This document shows, piece after piece, positions 18,398 to 26,702 of a stretch of DNA of 64,000 bases; within the stretch, counting starts at the first letter, position 1; the number at the start of each line of letters is the position of its first letter. The DNA is from Fictibacillus nanhaiensis (GTDB lineage Bacteria > Bacillota > Bacilli > Bacillales > Fictibacillaceae). The stretch is from assembly GCA_016401345.1 (NCBI GenBank), contig JAEACG010000001.1:496001-560000 (forward strand), in the 5' to 3' direction. The notes under the pieces were generated by a model that saw only the letters and a list, made by a program, of their open reading frames with translations, ran no database searches and was not told where the DNA came from. Both the position numbers and the translations under genes were made by a program.

Positions 18398-18598
18398 ATG
18401 CGTGTAAAATGCGTATTATGCGATACGATCGAAGTAATTGAAAATGAATGCTCACTTGCAAAAAAATTAAGAAACCGTCCCATACACACGTTTATGTGCG
18501 ATTCTTGCAGAGAACGCATAACGCGAAAAACCGCTCAGCGTGAAGCTACCGGTAATTTCACATTATATCGAAGTCCGGATACAAACAATGATTGGTAA
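18398..18598 (+). CDS. ylaI: YlaI-like small zinc-ribbon protein
   Basis: This 66-residue basic protein has two CxxC pairs (CVLC at residues 5-8 and CDSC at 34-37) that would bind one zinc ion. It matches the YlaI family of Bacillaceae in size and in its MRVKCVLCD start. GAAAGAGGTG precedes the ATG. The function is unknown; a nucleic-acid or protein-binding role is only inferred from the zinc ribbon. The stop overlaps the start of the downstream membrane protein by 11 bases. Confidence 0.85.
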   Translation: MRVKCVLCDTIEVIENECSLAKKLRNRPIHTFMCDSCRERITRKTAQREATGNFTLYRSPDTNNDW

Positions 18599-19034
18599 TA
18601 ACATAAGAATTATTTCATGGATTTTATTTGGTACCCTTGCCGGCATTCTGCTGGCTTGTTTTTTTTACGTTCCAGAAGTGTTATTTGGATTGAATCTTTA
18701 CACATTTTTATTAAATATTGATTTCCTGCCTCTTCCTGATTCCGTTATCTATAATGAACCTTTTCAATTTGTTCTTCATATTATCATAGCGATCATTTTG
18801 ATTGCATTCGTAGATCTGTTCTGCAGAATTTATTATCATCCCTATCAGATTTCGTTAATCATAAATGTGATCATGTCTTTTACATTTTTTCCTCTGTACC
18901 ACCTAGCTGTTGAAAAGCCATTCTCAGCCCCACTAACCTTCCCTTTTATCATTTGGCTGCTCGGCCATATACTCTTCGCGATAATCATAGCTTATTTTGT
19001 TACACTCCTAAACAAAAAAAGGAGTACTGATTAA
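18588..19034 (+). CDS. Uncharacterised four-helix membrane protein
   Basis: This is a 149-residue protein that I do not recognise. It has four strongly hydrophobic segments (about residues 7-28, 57-78, 88-108, 118-140) and a short charged tail ending in KKRSTD. The ATG at 18588 overlaps the ylaI stop and is probably translated by coupling, since no good ribosome binding site precedes it. Its last codons lie inside a palindrome that also ends the convergent gene. It is probably a cytoplasmic-membrane protein; no transport or catalytic motif is visible. Confidence 0.65.
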   Translation: MIGNNIRIISWILFGTLAGILLACFFYVPEVLFGLNLYTFLLNIDFLPLPDSVIYNEPFQFVLHIIIAIILIAFVDLFCRIYYHPYQISLIINVIMSFTFFPLYHLAVEKPFSAPLTFPFIIWLLGHILFAIIIAYFVTLLNKKRSTD

Positions 19035-19046
19035 TCAGTACTCCTC
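19014..19046 (-). terminator. Palindromic terminator shared by two convergent gene ends
   Basis: AGGAGTACTGA-TTAA-TCAGTACTCCT is a perfect inverted repeat. Read on the minus strand it is followed by seven T, so it terminates the typA-ylaH cluster. It also encodes the last residues and the stop codons of both flanking genes. Confidence 0.85.
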
Positions 19047-19313
19047 GTTAAATCTTGGTTCACTTTGAATTCCTTCATATAAAGCATCGATACTATCGAT
19101 AAAAAACTTTTCGGAGTTTTCAATGCCGTTAACTTCATACAAAACGACATAAAACGGACCTGAAGTCGATACAGTAGAGATGTTTACATGATGATCCTCT
19201 GTGAGAATCTCAGTAAAAAACTCAAAAGTCTCCTTAGCTGCTTGGTCTCGGGGTCTCTCTTCATGTACTTTCTTAATGCTCAACCAATTGGAAAGAGCGT
19301 CAACAAGTTGCAT
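19035..19313 (-). CDS. Uncharacterised small conserved-looking protein
   Basis: This 92-residue soluble acidic protein (MQLVDALSNWLSIKKVHEERP at the start) has an alternating strand/helix pattern and no membrane segment. I do not recognise the family. It lies 13 bases after the ylaH stop and is the last gene of the typA-ylaH transcription unit. Its stop codon is within a perfect terminator palindrome. A GGGG-containing site precedes the ATG. Its function is unknown. Confidence 0.65.
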   Translation of the reverse strand: MQLVDALSNWLSIKKVHEERPRDQAAKETFEFFTEILTEDHHVNISTVSTSGPFYVVLYEVNGIENSEKFFIDSIDALYEGIQSEPRFNEEY

Positions 19314-19326
19314 AATGAACCCCCTA

Positions 19327-19662
19327 TCAGCTTTTTTCTTTCTTGCTCTGATGAAGCCGGACTTTATAGATGATCAAGATGAGTGCGGCTACCATCAAAC
19401 CTTCAGCAACAGGCAAACCGATGCCGAAAAATGCTAGTGGCAGACATCCGATAATCAAAAACAAATAGATGACTATCGCTTTTAGCGGCGGCAGTTTTTT
19501 TGCAAAACCTAACTTAAAAACAATGATACTTAACACTGTTATGATGAGATATAACAGCAGAAAAGCTCTGACAGGGTCGTTTTCAATTCCTAGCAACAAT
19601 GCCATGGAGGATGAATCTTCCCCTGTCGCTTTCATGATTTCTTGTTCCTCCACGATTCCCAC
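19327..19662 (-). CDS. ylaH: YlaH-like membrane protein
   Basis: This protein of up to 111 residues has a hydrophilic N-terminus and three hydrophobic helices (about 31-51, 58-78, 80-100), with the GLPVAEGLMVAALILIIYKVR ending seen in the YlaH-like family. It sits directly downstream of typA as in B. subtilis. The exact start is unclear: GTG at 19662, GTG at 19653 or ATG at 19635 are all possible, and only the latter two have purine-rich sites at normal spacing. Its function is unknown. Confidence 0.78.
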   Translation of the reverse strand: MGIVEEQEIMKATGEDSSSMALLLGIENDPVRAFLLLYLIITVLSIIVFKLGFAKKLPPLKAIVIYLFLIIGCLPLAFFGIGLPVAEGLMVAALILIIYKVRLHQSKKEKS

Positions 19663-19689
19663 TCCCGATCGTTTTGTTAAGAAATACGT

Positions 19690-21525
19690 TTAGCCTTGAG
19701 CAAGTTTCTTTTTCTTTTCTACTCTTTCACGCTCGTTCTTATCAAGTACTTTTTTACGAAGACGAATGCTTTCAGGTGTTACTTCACAATACTCGTCATC
19801 GTTCAAGTATTCTAACGCTTCTTCTAATGACATGATACGAGGCTTCTTCATGCTAACCGTTTGGTCTTTGTTCGCAGAACGCATATTTGTCATCTGCTTC
19901 ACTTTTACGATGTTAACCGTAATATCATTCTCACGAGTGTGTTCCCCAACGATCATACCCATGTATACTTCTGTTCCTGGCTCAATAAAGATCGTACCAC
20001 GGTCTTCAACACCCATGATTCCGTATTGAGATGCTTTTCCGTTTTCCATTGAAACCAGTACACCTTGACGACGTCCACCAACGTTTCCAGCAACCATAGG
20101 CTGATAGCTGTCAAACGTGTGGTTTAGGATTCCGTATCCGCGTGTTTGTGTTAAGAATTCAGTCGTATAACCGATCAAACCACGAGCAGGTACCATGAAC
20201 TCAAGACGCACTTGACCAGAACCGTTGTTCACCATGTTCTTCATTTCACCTTTACGGTCTCCTAAAGATTCCATGATCGCACCTGTGTACTCTTCAGGAA
20301 TGTCAATTTGAACATGTTCAACTGGCTCACATTTAACGCCATCAATTTCACGAACGATTACTTCTGGCTTTGATACTTGAAGTTCAAATCCTTCACGGCG
20401 AAGGTTTTCAATCAGAATTGAAAGGTGAAGTTCACCACGACCCGAAACTGTCCAAACATCTGGAGAATCCGTGTTTTCAACACGAAGACTTACATCAGTT
20501 TCAAGCTCAGACATTAAGCGCTCTTCAATTTTACGGCTTGTTACATATTTTCCTTCACGACCAGCGAACGGTGAGTTGTTAACTAAGAAAGTCATCTTCA
20601 ATGTTGGCTCATCGATACGAAGAACAGGAAGTGCTTCTTCTTGACCTTCAGGACAAACTGTTTCACCAACGTTGATCTCTTCCATTCCAGATACAGCGAT
20701 TAAGTCTCCAGCTTTTGCTTCATTGATCTCAATACGTTTCAAACCTAAGAAACCAAACAGCTTTGTAACACGGAACTTTTTAACTGATCCATCAAGCTTC
20801 ATTAATGAAACGGCTTGACCAACTTTAATCGTTCCACGGAATACACGACCAATACCGATACGTCCAAGGTAGTCGTTGTAATCAAGCATCGTAACTTGGA
20901 ACTGAAGTGGCTCAGCGCTGTTATCTTCTGGAGCAGGAATCGTGTCGATAATTGTATCAAGAAGAGCTGTCATATCTTGATCTTGCTTGCTAGGATCCAT
21001 TGAAGCTGTTCCTTTAAGCGCAGATGCATAAACAACAGGGAATTCTAATTGATCTTCTTCAGCACCTAGTTCAATGAATAGATCGATTACTTCGTCTACT
21101 ACTTCTTCTGGGCGTGCAAAGTCACGGTCAATTTTGTTTACAACTACGATCGGCGTTAACTTTTGCTCTAAAGCTTTTTTCAAAACAAAACGCGTTTGCG
21201 GCATACAACCTTCATATGCATCTACAACAAGTAGAACACCATCAACCATTTTCATGATACGTTCTACTTCACCGCCGAAATCGGCATGTCCTGGAGTGTC
21301 CATGATGTTAATGCGTTTCTCGTTATAGTTAATCGCTGTATTTTTAGCTAGAATTGTAATTCCACGCTCACGTTCTAAAGCATTGGAATCCATAGCACGT
21401 TCATTAACTTGTTCATTGTCACGGAAAGTTCCTGACTGATGTAGCAATTTGTCCACCAATGTCGTTTTACCATGGTCAACGTGGGCAATAATTGCTATAT
21501 TGCGTAAATCATCTCTTCTATTCAA
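19690..21525 (-). CDS. typA: Translational GTPase TypA/BipA
   Basis: This 611-residue ribosome-associated GTPase of the EF-G/LepA superfamily is important for ribosome assembly and growth at low temperature or under stress. The GTPase motifs are clear: P-loop AHVDHGKTT (residues about 15-23), switch [10 protein letters not shown], and NKID. Domain II, two EF-G III/V-like domains and the BipA-specific C-terminal domain follow. The length is normal. It corresponds to ylaG of B. subtilis and is the first gene of a unit with ylaH. Confidence 0.96.
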   Translation of the reverse strand: MNRRDDLRNIAIIAHVDHGKTTLVDKLLHQSGTFRDNEQVNERAMDSNALERERGITILAKNTAINYNEKRINIMDTPGHADFGGEVERIMKMVDGVLLVVDAYEGCMPQTRFVLKKALEQKLTPIVVVNKIDRDFARPEEVVDEVIDLFIELGAEEDQLEFPVVYASALKGTASMDPSKQDQDMTALLDTIIDTIPAPEDNSAEPLQFQVTMLDYNDYLGRIGIGRVFRGTIKVGQAVSLMKLDGSVKKFRVTKLFGFLGLKRIEINEAKAGDLIAVSGMEEINVGETVCPEGQEEALPVLRIDEPTLKMTFLVNNSPFAGREGKYVTSRKIEERLMSELETDVSLRVENTDSPDVWTVSGRGELHLSILIENLRREGFELQVSKPEVIVREIDGVKCEPVEHVQIDIPEEYTGAIMESLGDRKGEMKNMVNNGSGQVRLEFMVPARGLIGYTTEFLTQTRGYGILNHTFDSYQPMVAGNVGGRRQGVLVSMENGKASQYGIMGVEDRGTIFIEPGTEVYMGMIVGEHTRENDITVNIVKVKQMTNMRSANKDQTVSMKKPRIMSLEEALEYLNDDEYCEVTPESIRLRKKVLDKNERERVEKKKKLAQG

Positions 21526-21675
21526 GTGTATTCTCTCCTTATATCCTATCTCTTTTTCTTATCATTTTTTGTTCAACTTGACTATTATATCACAAATTTA
21601 CAGAAAGGCTTTTTCTTTTTATGTAAATTCGGTACACTTATACAGTATAGACAAGTTTTTGGCTTGGAGGTCATC

Positions 21676-21846
21676 ATGAATATCATTTTCTTTTTTATAG
21701 CTCTACTAACGGCATTTGCAATATGTGGCATTGGAATAGCTATTGGTGAAAAAAGCTGGTTGATCTTTCTTATATCGACCGTTTCTGTATTTTTTCTTAT
21801 GGGATACGGGTTTACTCTTAAAAAGAAGCAAAGAGAACGTTCCTAA
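21676..21846 (+). CDS. YlaF-like small membrane protein (DUF5325 type)
   Basis: This 56-residue protein has two hydrophobic helices (residues about 3-23 and 29-48) and a basic tail KKKQRERS. A strong TTGGAGG site lies just before the ATG at 21676; the open frame further upstream lacks such a site. Its place beside typA matches ylaF, and I think the family is DUF5325, with moderate certainty. It is followed at once by a terminator whose stem includes its last codons. Its function is unknown. Confidence 0.75.
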   Translation: MNIIFFFIALLTAFAICGIGIAIGEKSWLIFLISTVSVFFLMGYGFTLKKKQRERS

Positions 21847-21864
21847 TCGGACGTTCTCTTTTTT
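21832..21864 (+). terminator. Intrinsic terminator of the YlaF-like gene
   Basis: GAGAACGTTC pairs with GGACGTTCTC (allowing a slipped pair) and is followed by six T. Confidence 0.85.
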
Positions 21865-21874
21865 GCGTTGCGCT

Positions 21875-22669
21875 TTATATTAAGTGGTCTAATATTTCTT
21901 TATGCAACCCTGGCTTTGCAGCGAGAATACTGTTTTGTTCAAGAAGCTGTACAGGTTCTCCATCCGTTCTGCTTACAATCCCACCTACTTCATTTAAAAG
22001 AATTAAACCTGCTGCGAAATCCCACGGGGAAAGTCGAAGTGTCATATAGGCATCGAGTCTTCCTGATGCAACATAAGCAAGTTCAATTGCAGCAGAGCCG
22101 TATGATCGAGTCCCTCTAGATTTTCTGATGATCTGTTGGACATGCTCATGATTGATTCGTCTGTTCGGACCCGCCCACGTTGCATTAACACCAACAACAG
22201 ATTCTGATAAAGTGACTTCCTCTAATTTCGGTAATTTCTTATCGTTTAAATAAGCACCTTCACCATCTTTAGCAAAATAAAGGTTACTTCCCTCCACATC
22301 ATATATCAATCCTAGTTTTCCGATTCCATCTTCATAAACTCCAATTGAAATCGCAAAATTAGCTTGTTGATGGATAAAATTTGTTGTGCCATCGATCGGG
22401 TCAATAATCCAAATGACACCATTGGAATTCCCTTTTATCTCATCTCCAAAGCCTTCTTCCCCAAGTACTTTATGGTCTGGGAAGGTTTGTTGTATTTTAT
22501 TAATAAAAAATTTCTCAATACTCTTATCCATATCCGTGACTAGATCTGCGATATGAGATTTATATGTAATCGTTAATGTGCTCTGAAAAGAATCTTTTAA
22601 GAGCTGTGCGGCTTCAAGTGTCCATGTCTTCATGTGTTTCTCTATTGTTATCATTTCTTCGTTCGTCAT
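21875..22669 (-). CDS. Inositol monophosphatase family protein (YktC-like)
   Basis: This 264-residue member of the Mg-dependent, lithium-sensitive phosphatase family has the metal-binding motifs GEEGFGDE, WIIDPIDGTTNFIH and SPWDFAAGLILLNEVGG. Such enzymes hydrolyse inositol phosphates and, in bacteria, sometimes fructose bisphosphate, PAP or NADP. The substrate is not decided by sequence. The start at 22669 follows AAGGAGTG; an upstream in-frame extension lacks support. It matches the yktC position near yktB and typA. Confidence 0.88.
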   Translation of the reverse strand: MTNEEMITIEKHMKTWTLEAAQLLKDSFQSTLTITYKSHIADLVTDMDKSIEKFFINKIQQTFPDHKVLGEEGFGDEIKGNSNGVIWIIDPIDGTTNFIHQQANFAISIGVYEDGIGKLGLIYDVEGSNLYFAKDGEGAYLNDKKLPKLEEVTLSESVVGVNATWAGPNRRINHEHVQQIIRKSRGTRSYGSAAIELAYVASGRLDAYMTLRLSPWDFAAGLILLNEVGGIVSRTDGEPVQLLEQNSILAAKPGLHKEILDHLI

Positions 22670-22720
22670 GTTTTCACTCCTTACCTTTACTATAGTATAA
22701 GGCAATTTCATTCTCTTCAC

Positions 22721-22758
22721 AAAAAAACGAACCATCCGTTCATGATGGATTCGTTTTT
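22721..22758 (-). terminator. Intrinsic terminator
   Basis: The AACGAA-CATC stem with its complement GATG-TTCGTT carries T-runs on both strands. It ends the small helical-protein gene on the minus strand. Confidence 0.8.
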
Positions 22759-22779
22759 GTTATCCGCTATCAGCTTGGA

Positions 22780-22968
22780 TCATGCTTCTAATCTCACGAG
22801 CTCCAGCCTTAATCGTTCGAGCTTACGCTTCGATTCGTTGATCTGTTTTTGATCTTTCGCTTTTAAAGCATCAAACAAAGTAGCTAGTTCATAATCAATC
22901 TCAAGTTTTAATACTGGAATTCTTCTTTCTGCATCCGTTCTTTTTAAAGTGTTCATTACTTGTTTCAT
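22780..22968 (-). CDS. Small helical protein of unknown function
   Basis: This 62-residue highly charged protein is predicted to be almost entirely helical, with a heptad-like pattern of Leu and Ile (IPVLKLEIDYELATLFDAL, then KLERLRLELVRLEA) that suggests a coiled-coil dimer. I do not recognise the family. An AAAGGATG site precedes the ATG at slightly long spacing, and a good terminator follows, which supports it being a real gene. It is probably cytoplasmic. Confidence 0.6.
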   Translation of the reverse strand: MKQVMNTLKRTDAERRIPVLKLEIDYELATLFDALKAKDQKQINESKRKLERLRLELVRLEA

Positions 22969-23142
22969 TTCACGGGCACATCCTTTCTTTTCGTTTTCTT
23001 CTTTTCTTCATTTTATGAAGCAACCATGTATATGGAAACGGCACTTTGCGGAATCTAATGCAAACATTTTTTTATAAAGCTTTTCGTATGGTAAAATTCT
23101 TTGTAGCACTTGATCATCAGGAGGATTTTTCAAATGACATTT

Positions 23143-23763
23143 AACGGATTTAATGATTCAGACTTCAATGTTTTCCAAACGCAAGGTCTTGATGAGCGTA
23201 TGGAGCAAATCATCAGCCAGATTCGGCCAAAACTTGAGTCCTTAGGTAATAAATATGCAGAAGAACTTACTGTTCTTACTGGAGAAGAAATGTTCTTTCA
23301 TGTAGCAAAACATGCAAGAAGGACTGTAAATCCTCCAAAGGATACTTGGGTAGCCTTTGCACCTAACAAAAGAGGATATAAAATGTTGCCACATTTTCAA
23401 ATAGGACTTTGGGAAACACATGTATTCCTGTGGTTCGCGCTCATTTACGAAGCACCAATAAAGGATGCTTATGGCCAATTGATCCTTAAGAACCTAAACA
23501 AGATTAAGAAGAATATACCTAACGATTTCGTATGGTCTGATGATCATATGATGCCGGATAGTTTTCCACATCGTGAGGTTAAAAAGGAACGACTAGAAGA
23601 AATGGCAAGCCGTCTTAGCACTGTGAAATAAGCTGAATTGCTTTGTGGCGTTCGCATTGAAAGAGACGAAGCGTCAAACATGAGTGAGAATGACTGGTAC
23701 GAACGAATTGATGAAACGTTTAAGACGCTTTTACCCCTATACGAATTAAAGAAAAAACTGTAA
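23143..23763 (+). pseudogene. yktB: yktB-like gene (DUF1054/UPF0637) interrupted by one in-frame stop
   Basis: An AGGAGG site precedes the ATG at 23143. The protein ([14 protein letters not shown] at the start) is of the YktB/DUF1054 type. It stops at TAA 23629-23631 after 162 residues, but the same frame continues without a shift for 43 more sense codons (AELLCGVRIERDEAS to LLPLYELKKKL) to TAA at 23761. The joined length of about 206 fits the roughly 210 residues I recall for YktB. A single A-to-T change of a Lys codon would explain the break. The upstream part may still make a protein lacking its C-terminal helices. A base-call error or readthrough is also possible. Confidence 0.8.
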
Positions 23764-23808
23764 TGAAAAAAAGTGGCAGGAAGCAGTGAATACGCTGCTT
23801 CTTACCAC
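23764..23808 (-). terminator. Intrinsic terminator of the FabK-like gene
   Basis: On the minus strand a GTGG-GAAGCAG stem pairs with CTGCTTC-CCAC, and TTTTTTT follows. Confidence 0.85.
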
Positions 23809-23866
23809 TAGTATATTGCCGTACAACAGAAATGTATGGGTAAGTATCATCATTGTTAGAAAAGTG

Positions 23867-24826
23867 TTAGAATAGGTTGTTTAATCTTTGTTTAATGGTT
23901 TCAGCTTCCGTATTCATCCTATTGAATAATTCTTCTACTGAAGGTATATCTTTAATCCTTCCGATAATTTGTCCAGCCCACCCAAAGCCTTCTCCACTTT
24001 TTCCTTCATAAATAAATTTTTGATTGGCCGCACCACTAATGTAATCCTTTATTTGATCATACGTTCCACCCATACCTTCTTCTTTTAAAATGTTGAGTGT
24101 GAAATCTGTTCTGAGCGTTCTGCCGGGGGCCCCTAGCGTTCTTTTAATAACCACCGTATCTAGTTCTGAACTTTCAACTACAAGTTTTTTATATGCTGAA
24201 TGTGCATGAACACATTCTTTTGTAGCTATAAATCTTGTACCCATCTCAACACCTTCCGCTCCTAGAGCCAGCGCTGCCATCAGTCCTTTTCCATCCCCGA
24301 TTCCTCCAGAGGCGATTACTGGGATCGAAACATTTTCAACTACTCCAGGAATTAACACAATTGTACCCGTGTCATCCTTTCCGATATGGCCACCGCCTTC
24401 TTGACCTACCGCCATTACAGCATCCGCGCCTAATTGTTCTGCTTTTATAGCTTGTCTGACACTTGATACAAGGACTAATGTTTGAATATCTGTATCTCTT
24501 AGTCGCTCTAATACTGGTGCTGGATTGCCTCCCGTTACACTGATTACCTTTACACCTTCTTCAATTGCAGTCTCAAGCAAGTCTTCATATGGCCTACCAT
24601 GCTGTCCGATTGCAAAATTAACTCCAAAAGGGTTTGAGGTTAATTTTTTTGTCTTCTGAATTTCAGACTTTAATGACTTTGAATCTGCTAAAGACATAGC
24701 TGTAATCTGACCTAAACCACCCGCGTTAGAAACGGCTGAAGCAAGTTCAGAATATGCCAGATATGCGAGCCCTCCTTGAATAATTGGAAACTTAATATGT
24801 AATAGTTCTGTTAGTCTAGTGTTCAA
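23867..24826 (-). CDS. Nitronate monooxygenase / FabK-like FMN protein
   Basis: This 319-residue TIM-barrel flavoprotein is of the 2-nitropropane dioxygenase family. Visible features are FPIIQGGLAYLA at the start, EGGGHIGKDD, the phosphate-binding PVIASGGIGDG and GAEGVEMGTRFIATKE. The family includes true nitronate monooxygenases and the enoyl-ACP reductase FabK. No fatty-acid genes flank it, so FabK function is not supported by context. It is a single gene, divergent from speA, with a strong terminator. It is cytoplasmic. Confidence 0.85.
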   Translation of the reverse strand: MNTRLTELLHIKFPIIQGGLAYLAYSELASAVSNAGGLGQITAMSLADSKSLKSEIQKTKKLTSNPFGVNFAIGQHGRPYEDLLETAIEEGVKVISVTGGNPAPVLERLRDTDIQTLVLVSSVRQAIKAEQLGADAVMAVGQEGGGHIGKDDTGTIVLIPGVVENVSIPVIASGGIGDGKGLMAALALGAEGVEMGTRFIATKECVHAHSAYKKLVVESSELDTVVIKRTLGAPGRTLRTDFTLNILKEEGMGGTYDQIKDYISGAANQKFIYEGKSGEGFGWAGQIIGRIKDIPSVEELFNRMNTEAETIKQRLNNLF

Positions 24827-24950
24827 CTCATTTCCTCCTTGAAAATTAAATCATTTACTTACATCTTCATGCATTTTCTGTTATACTTCTTTTGTTTTAT
24901 AAAAAGATAAAATTTATTATCAGTTAACGATAGATGAGGTGTAGAATACA

Positions 24951-26426
24951 TTGTCTCAACACGAAACTCCTTTATTTACTGGTTTGCGTGAACATGCAAA
25001 CAAGAACCCATTACAGTTTCACATTCCTGGTCACAAAAAAGGGCAGGGAATGGATGAAGAATTTAAAGATTTTATTGGACCGAACGCATTATCAATCGAC
25101 CTTATTAACATTACACCACTAGATGACCTGCATCATCCAAAAGGAATGATTAAAAAAGCACAAGCACTTGCTGCACAAGCATTTGGTGCGGATCACACTT
25201 TCTTTTCTGTACAAGGAACAAGCGGTGCCATCATGACGATGATCATGTCTGTTGTGTCACCAGGAGATAAGATTCTTGTACCACGAAACGTTCATAAATC
25301 GATTATGACAGCAATCGTATTCTCAGGCGCAACTCCAATCTTTATCCACCCTGAGATCGATCCTGAACTAGGGATCTCACACGGAATAACACCAGACAGT
25401 GTAGAAAAGGCTTTAAATCAGCATCCAGACACAAAAGCTGTGCTTGTTATCAACCCAACTTATTTTGGTTTCGCTGCTGACTTAAAAGGAATCGTCGATA
25501 TTGCTCATCGATTTGACGTACCTGTACTTGTAGATGAAGCACACGGTGTTCTGATCCACTTTCATGATCACATGCCACTATCTGCCATGCAAGCTGGAGC
25601 AGACATGGCAGCAACGAGCGTTCATAAACTGGGCGGGTCATTGACAGGAAGCTCCATTTTAAACGTGAGGGAAGGTCTTGTTTCACCTGAACGCGTGCAA
25701 ACCATTCTAAGTATGATGACTACGACATCTACATCCTATATCCTTCTTGCCTCTTTGGATGCGGCTCGTCGCCGTCTTGCTACTGAAGGGTATACACTAA
25801 TTGAAAAAACAATTCGACTTGCTAATGAAACGAGAGCAAAGATCAATGATATCCCTAACCTATACTGTGTAGGGGAAGAGAAGCTTGGCACATCTGCAAC
25901 TTTTGATTATGATCCATCAAAGCTTTTAATATCAGTAAAAGACTTAGGCATTACAGGATATGACGCGGAAACTTGGCTTCGTCAAAACTTTAATATTGAA
26001 GTGGAATTATCTGATCTCTACAACATCCTTTGTTTGATTACAACGGCAGATCATGAAAAAGATACAATGGTACTCGTTCAAGCGTTATCTCAACTTTCTG
26101 ATGAGTTAAGCCATTCAAAGAATGAGGAGATCAAATCAATACCTGTACACGTTCCAGATATTCCTGTGCTTGCATTATCACCACGTGATGCATTTTACGC
26201 AAATACAGAGAGTGTTCCGTTTGAAGAATCTGCCGGCAGGATTATAGCAGAGTTCGTAATGGTCTATCCACCTGGAATACCGATTTTCATTCCTGGTGAA
26301 ATCATCACAAAAGAAAACTTAGATTATATTAAAGAAAACCTTGAAGCCGGTCTACCCGTTCAAGGTCCAGAAAATGCAGATTTAAAGTACTTGAAGGTTA
26401 TTCAAGAACAAGTTGCCATACGCTGA
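24951..26426 (+). CDS. speA: Arginine decarboxylase (Orn/Lys/Arg decarboxylase family)
   Basis: This 491-residue PLP enzyme makes agmatine, the first step of polyamine synthesis. The PLP lysine is in TSVHKLGGSLTG, the phosphate-binding turn in QGTSGAI, and the Asp-Glu-Ala-His motif VLVDEAHGVL lies before it. A C-terminal family domain follows with the FIPGE region. Start is TTG at 24951 behind GAGGTG. It lies next to the SR1-type gene and the pdh operon as in B. subtilis, which supports SpeA. Other family members act on lysine or ornithine. Confidence 0.93.
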   Translation: MSQHETPLFTGLREHANKNPLQFHIPGHKKGQGMDEEFKDFIGPNALSIDLINITPLDDLHHPKGMIKKAQALAAQAFGADHTFFSVQGTSGAIMTMIMSVVSPGDKILVPRNVHKSIMTAIVFSGATPIFIHPEIDPELGISHGITPDSVEKALNQHPDTKAVLVINPTYFGFAADLKGIVDIAHRFDVPVLVDEAHGVLIHFHDHMPLSAMQAGADMAATSVHKLGGSLTGSSILNVREGLVSPERVQTILSMMTTTSTSYILLASLDAARRRLATEGYTLIEKTIRLANETRAKINDIPNLYCVGEEKLGTSATFDYDPSKLLISVKDLGITGYDAETWLRQNFNIEVELSDLYNILCLITTADHEKDTMVLVQALSQLSDELSHSKNEEIKSIPVHVPDIPVLALSPRDAFYANTESVPFEESAGRIIAEFVMVYPPGIPIFIPGEIITKENLDYIKENLEAGLPVQGPENADLKYLKVIQEQVAIR

Positions 26427-26432
26427 TTTCCC

Positions 26433-26467
26433 AAAAAAAGAAGACCTCTTGAGGTCTTCTTTTTTTC
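26433..26467. terminator. Bidirectional terminator shared by speA and the SR1-like RNA
   Basis: AAGACCTC and GAGGTCTT form a stem with seven A on the left and seven T on the right, so it works on both strands. Confidence 0.92.
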
Positions 26468-26590
26468 TTACTTATCTAAGTTCGTTTGCTCGTGGCAATG
26501 CGGGCATGTGTTTGAATATAATGTGGTCACTTTTTCCTCTTCAAAATGTTCAATTGTTGTTTCACACGTTTGGCAAATGATTACTCCCAT
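26468..26590 (-). CDS. SR1P-like GapA-binding peptide
   Basis: This 40-residue peptide begins MGVIICQTCETTIEHFEE and has two Cys pairs (CQTC at 6-9 and CPHC at 29-32), forming a small zinc-ribbon shape. It resembles the SR1P family, in which the peptide binds the glycolytic GAPDH GapA and promotes its interaction with RNase J1. The ATG at 26590 follows AAGGGAG. Its promoter, cre site and terminator match the known SR1 layout. The identification rests on remembered family sequence and on context. Confidence 0.85.
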   Translation of the reverse strand: MGVIICQTCETTIEHFEEEKVTTLYSNTCPHCHEQTNLDK

Positions 26591-26613
26591 CCGTTCCATC
26601 TCCCTTCACATTT

Positions 26614-26627
26614 TGAAAGCGCTTACG
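26614..26627 (-). promoter_or_regulatory. cre-like CcpA site downstream of the SR1-like promoter
   Basis: TGAAAGCGCTTACG on the plus strand differs from the cre consensus TGWNANCGNTNWCA only at the last base. It lies a few bases inside the transcript, where CcpA would act as a roadblock or repressor. Confidence 0.75.
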
Positions 26628-26638
26628 TTTGTAATCTT

Positions 26639-26667
26639 ATATTATTATGTCACATTAACTTTGTCAA
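26639..26667 (-). promoter_or_regulatory. Sigma-A promoter of the SR1-like RNA with a CcpN-like box
   Basis: On the minus strand TTGACA is followed after 17 bases by TAATAT. Between them TGTGACATAAT (26644-26654) fits the remembered CcpN operator consensus TRTGHYATAYW at ten of eleven positions. CcpN is the main SR1 repressor in B. subtilis. Confidence 0.75.
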
Positions 26668-26702
26668 CACATTTAGTATAACACATTAAAAAAATATGCT
26701 AT

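Larger units (their letters stand above)
26433..26632 (-). ncRNA. SR1-like dual-function small RNA
   Basis: A strong sigma-A promoter at 26639-26667 and the terminator at 26433-26467 bound a transcript of about 200 nt, close to the 205 nt of B. subtilis SR1. It contains a 40-codon SR1P-type reading frame. SR1 in B. subtilis pairs with ahrC mRNA, encodes SR1P, and lies between pdhD and speA; here the gene is convergent with speA and pdhD lies further right. The base-pairing function is inferred from that relation. Confidence 0.8.
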
